Below, one piece after another: positions 41,892 through 44,077 of a DNA stretch of 44,077 nt (its first letter is position 1; every line of letters begins with the position of its first letter). The position numbers and the translations under genes are program-made. The DNA comes from Pontiellaceae bacterium B1224 (lineage in GTDB: Bacteria; Verrucomicrobiota; Kiritimatiellia; Kiritimatiellales; Pontiellaceae), in contig JAROBA010000043.1 of the NCBI GenBank assembly GCA_029432815.1, positions 1-44,077 on the forward strand. The letters run 5' to 3'. The notes below the pieces were generated by a model, which was not told the origin of the DNA, ran no database searches, and was given only the letters and a program-made list of their open reading frames with translations.

Positions 41892-42365
41892 TTACCAGCG
41901 GTAGTGAGCGAAAGCCTTATTGGCCTGTGCCATCTTATGCGTGTCGTCACGCTTCTTAATGGCAGCGCCCTGACCTTTGAAGGCATCAATCACTTCATTC
42001 GCCAGTGCTTTACGCATGGGAACGCCCTTCCGCTTTGCAGCGAAGGAGATCAGCCAACGGGTCGCAAGGGCAACCTGACGCTTCGGTTTTACTTCCAGCG
42101 GAACCTGATACGTTGCACCACCGACACGACGGGATTTAACTTCCAGTCGCGGAGAGACGTTTTCAACAGCGGTCGTAAACACCTGCACCGGATCTTCGTC
42201 TTTCAGCTGTGCCTGAATATCTTCCAGGGCTCCATAAACAATTTTAGCGGCAACTGATTTCTTACCGCGTTCCATCACGCAGTTGATCATATACGCAACC
42301 GTCTGGTTGTTGTACCGGGGATCCGGGATCAATTCGCGTCGTTCTGCTCTACGTCTTCTAGCCAT
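41892..42365 (-). CDS. rpsG: Ribosomal protein uS7
   Basis: Small-subunit head protein S7. The 157-residue protein has the signature DPRYNNQTVAYMINCVMERGKK (near 15-36), RRVGGATYQVPLEVKPKR (near 79-96) and the C-terminal HRMAQANKAFAHYRW-like end. Length is usual. Confidence 0.97.
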   Translation of the reverse strand: MARRRRAERRELIPDPRYNNQTVAYMINCVMERGKKSVAAKIVYGALEDIQAQLKDEDPVQVFTTAVENVSPRLEVKSRRVGGATYQVPLEVKPKRQVALATRWLISFAAKRKGVPMRKALANEVIDAFKGQGAAIKKRDDTHKMAQANKAFAHYRW

Positions 42366-42378
42366 AGTTCAAATTTCC

Positions 42379-42750
42379 TTATTTAGGGCGCTTCGCACCA
42401 TATTTCGAACGACCACGCTTACGTCCGTCTACTCCGAGACAGTCCAGCGCACCACGAACGATGTGATAACGAACACCCGGCAAGTCTTTCACTCGACCGC
42501 CGCGCACGAGAACCATGCTATGTTCCTGCAGGTTGTGACCTTCACCACCGATATAGGCGTTCACTTCACGACCATTAGTCAAACGAACACGGGCCACTTT
42601 ACGAAGGGCCGAGTTCGGCTTCTTCGGAGTCTGCGTTTTAACGAGCAGACAAACTCCGCGACGCTGCGGGCAGGTCGCCAGTGCAGGCGACTTACTCTTT
42701 TTCTTCTGAAGCACACGCGGCTTTCTTACTAACTGATTGATTGTAGGCAT
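42379..42750 (-). CDS. rpsL: Ribosomal protein uS12
   Basis: Small-subunit decoding-centre protein S12. The 123-residue protein starts [12 protein letters not shown], has [17 protein letters not shown] with the Lys linked to streptomycin resistance in its sensitive form, and [28 protein letters not shown]. It is the first gene of the super-operon, with AGGAAGGG before the ATG. Confidence 0.98.
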   Translation of the reverse strand: MPTINQLVRKPRVLQKKKSKSPALATCPQRRGVCLLVKTQTPKKPNSALRKVARVRLTNGREVNAYIGGEGHNLQEHSMVLVRGGRVKDLPGVRYHIVRGALDCLGVDGRKRGRSKYGAKRPK

Positions 42751-43433
42751 AAATATCCCTTCCTATAAAAAAGACAAGCGCAGGACAGTAGTCACCTACT
42801 CCCTGCACCGCAAGCGAAACATTCAACAAATTTCGCTAAATTCAATAGGCCTTCCAAACCCAGGAAAACCCCTAAACTACAAACTGCCTCTCACTTAACT
42901 GCTGGCCCTAAAGAGACGCGCTCTTATCAGACTGCATTTCAGATCGAAACCTAATCCGGATCGGAGACCGATTGCCGATGCATTCATAGCTTCACTTCTT
43001 TCGTCCGCCGGAAACCGCCAGCCACTTCGATATGAGAAAGGTGCGAAAGCATCTGTAGATGAATCAGTTGCACAACTCAGCACCCTCCCGCAATCCCCAA
43101 AACAACGCGAAAGGACGAGCAACATAGCGAAACTGACGGCAGATGCCAGCGAAAAGTTCTACTATTTTGCATACAACCGACCGCTTTTACTCACGCCTTG
43201 CGCAACCGGAAACGGTTGCCAGCAGACAACTGAAAGGGAATACAGGCAAATTTAACTGCTGGATGCACCGTATTCCTCTTACCCGGGTCACAGGAAATAC
43301 CTCAGCGAAAATCAAGCCACACCACCCTCTGATCAAACCGCGCGGCGAAATGGAAGAGATTGAGCACCGCGGCAAATACAACACAAAAGCGGCTTAACAG
43401 GACCGCCCATTTCCCATTCCCTTTATTTCGTTA
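42751..43433. other. Non-coding region upstream of the ribosomal super-operon
   Basis: About 680 bases with no frame that looks coding; two short frames (42895-43125 and 43143-43397) lack ribosome sites and family-like residues. The part next to rpsL must hold the operon promoter. On the minus strand TTGCGG-N17-TACTGT (about 42794-42822) is a weak sigma-70 candidate, and AGCGAAA-N11-TTTCGCT (about 42814-42838) forms a small hairpin. Confidence 0.5.
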
Positions 43434-43757
43434 TTACACCCCCTCAATGAGCTGCTGTTCTTCTATGAATAGCGGCCTCCATAGAATAATCCCACCATCC
43501 TGTGCCAAGAGAACGGTAAAACCAAGAAACCCATTACTAGCAATGTCGAAATCCTCGTCACAATATATGTACTTTGTGTTTACTTTTTCTACACTTTTTA
43601 CAATAGCCCCAGGAGCCCCAAACTCCTTCACCAATTCCGAGCGGGTATATATACTTTCCAGCGTCGTCTTCACCTCATCGAAAGTAAGTCCAGTTTTCTC
43701 CTTGCCACATGCTACGAGAATAACCACTACGAATAATAAAATTGCACATGATTTCAT
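43434..43757 (-). CDS. Small lipoprotein of unknown function
   Basis: The 107-residue protein has a lipoprotein signal: MKSCAILLFVVVILVACGK, with a lipobox Leu-Val-Ala-Cys (Cys at about 17). The mature part begins GLTFDEVKTTLESIYTRSELVKEFGAP, a layout (hydrophobic helix, then Phe-Gly-x-Pro) that loosely recalls BamE/SmpA-like small lipoproteins. This is a by-eye impression only. AAGG stands 7 bases before the ATG at 43757; a GTG one codon upstream is possible. No operon partner is visible. Confidence 0.75.
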   Translation of the reverse strand: MKSCAILLFVVVILVACGKEKTGLTFDEVKTTLESIYTRSELVKEFGAPGAIVKSVEKVNTKYIYCDEDFDIASNGFLGFTVLLAQDGGIILWRPLFIEEQQLIEGV

Positions 43758-44077
43758 CACATCGCCTTATTCATATCACAATACTCCAACCAGTGCTTGG
43801 GAATCTGAAATCTGGCTCCTTCAAAAGCGGCTTAAGTCAGCGCCATTCAGGTTAACCCCGTAATACAGCATTCACTAGTGAAATCTAATTAACACACCTA
43901 TTACAACCATCATGTACCACGCAATTGATGACACAATATACATGCCTCCAACGCAGAAACCAAATGTCTGCGCCTACCCCCAATCTTAGACCACGAATCG
44001 GCGAATTTAAGTGCCGAAGGTGTCGATCCTTTAGCATCGTAATCTTTGCATTCTCTCCCCCACTTGCGTCTAGTCGA
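43758..44077. other. Right-edge region without a recognisable gene
   Basis: About 320 AT-rich bases. I find no RNA gene, repeat copy or credible reading frame; the lipoprotein promoter should lie at the left end of this stretch. Confidence 0.5.

Noticed and set aside
42895-43397. Two short frames upstream of rpsL as small genes
   Set aside because: No ribosome sites, no family-like residues, opposite strands, and the region has promoter-like content only.

Overview
The window looks like chromosome of a motile, probably anaerobic or microaerobic Gram-negative bacterium. Three features suggest this lifestyle: a hybrid-cluster protein (hcp) behind an FNR-type promoter, an acetate-forming Pta-AckA pair, and outer-membrane and lipoprotein genes. 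The PVC superphylum, perhaps Kiritimatiellota, is my best guess. It rests on overall protein character rather than a marker-gene search, so confidence is low to moderate. Nearly everything is core genome; I see no phage, transposase or CRISPR array.

Left part (1-9050), flagellar block. Two near-identical flagellin genes lie in tandem on the minus strand, and the leader and promoter of a third fill the left edge. Each has a sigma-28-like promoter (TAAG-N15-GCCGA-type). Each also has a conserved leader with a hairpin that matches the CsrA consensus, and in the two complete leaders a second GGA hairpin sits on the Shine-Dalgarno. A three-gene plus-strand cluster follows: a small CxCxC-type protein, a lipoprotein and a small protein that may be FlgM-like. 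Then, on the minus strand, come rpoN (sigma-54), a single-domain response regulator, flgL with a good sigma-54 promoter, and a hybrid sensor kinase. Together they suggest a sigma-54 / sigma-28 / CsrA flagellar hierarchy.

Middle part (9050-25400), metabolism and housekeeping. It holds tRNA-Phe, hcp, a beta-CASP metallo-beta-lactamase RNase-like protein, an operon of an Lrp-type regulator, a class I aminotransferase and an AddB/RecB-like nuclease, an outer-membrane beta-barrel, metG, a eukaryote-type hisA, pta-ackA, and one unrecognised membrane-anchored protein.

Right part (25400-42750) is one long minus-strand ribosomal super-operon (str-S10-spc-alpha): rpsL, rpsG, fusA, rpsJ, rplC, rplD, rplW, rplB, rpsS, rplV, rpsC, rplP, rpmC, rpsQ, rplN, rplX, rplE, rpsH, rplF, rplR, rpsE, rplO, secY, adk, map, infA, rpmJ, rpsM, rpsK, rpoA, rplQ. 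The usual members tuf, rpsN (S14), rpmD (L30) and rpsD (S4) are absent from their normal slots. The right edge holds a non-coding stretch and a small lipoprotein.

The most unusual signal is a dispersed palindrome, TTCCAA-N3-TTGGAA. It occurs 12 times exactly and at least 4 more times with one mismatch, always with a 3-base spacer, both between genes and inside reading frames of essential genes.
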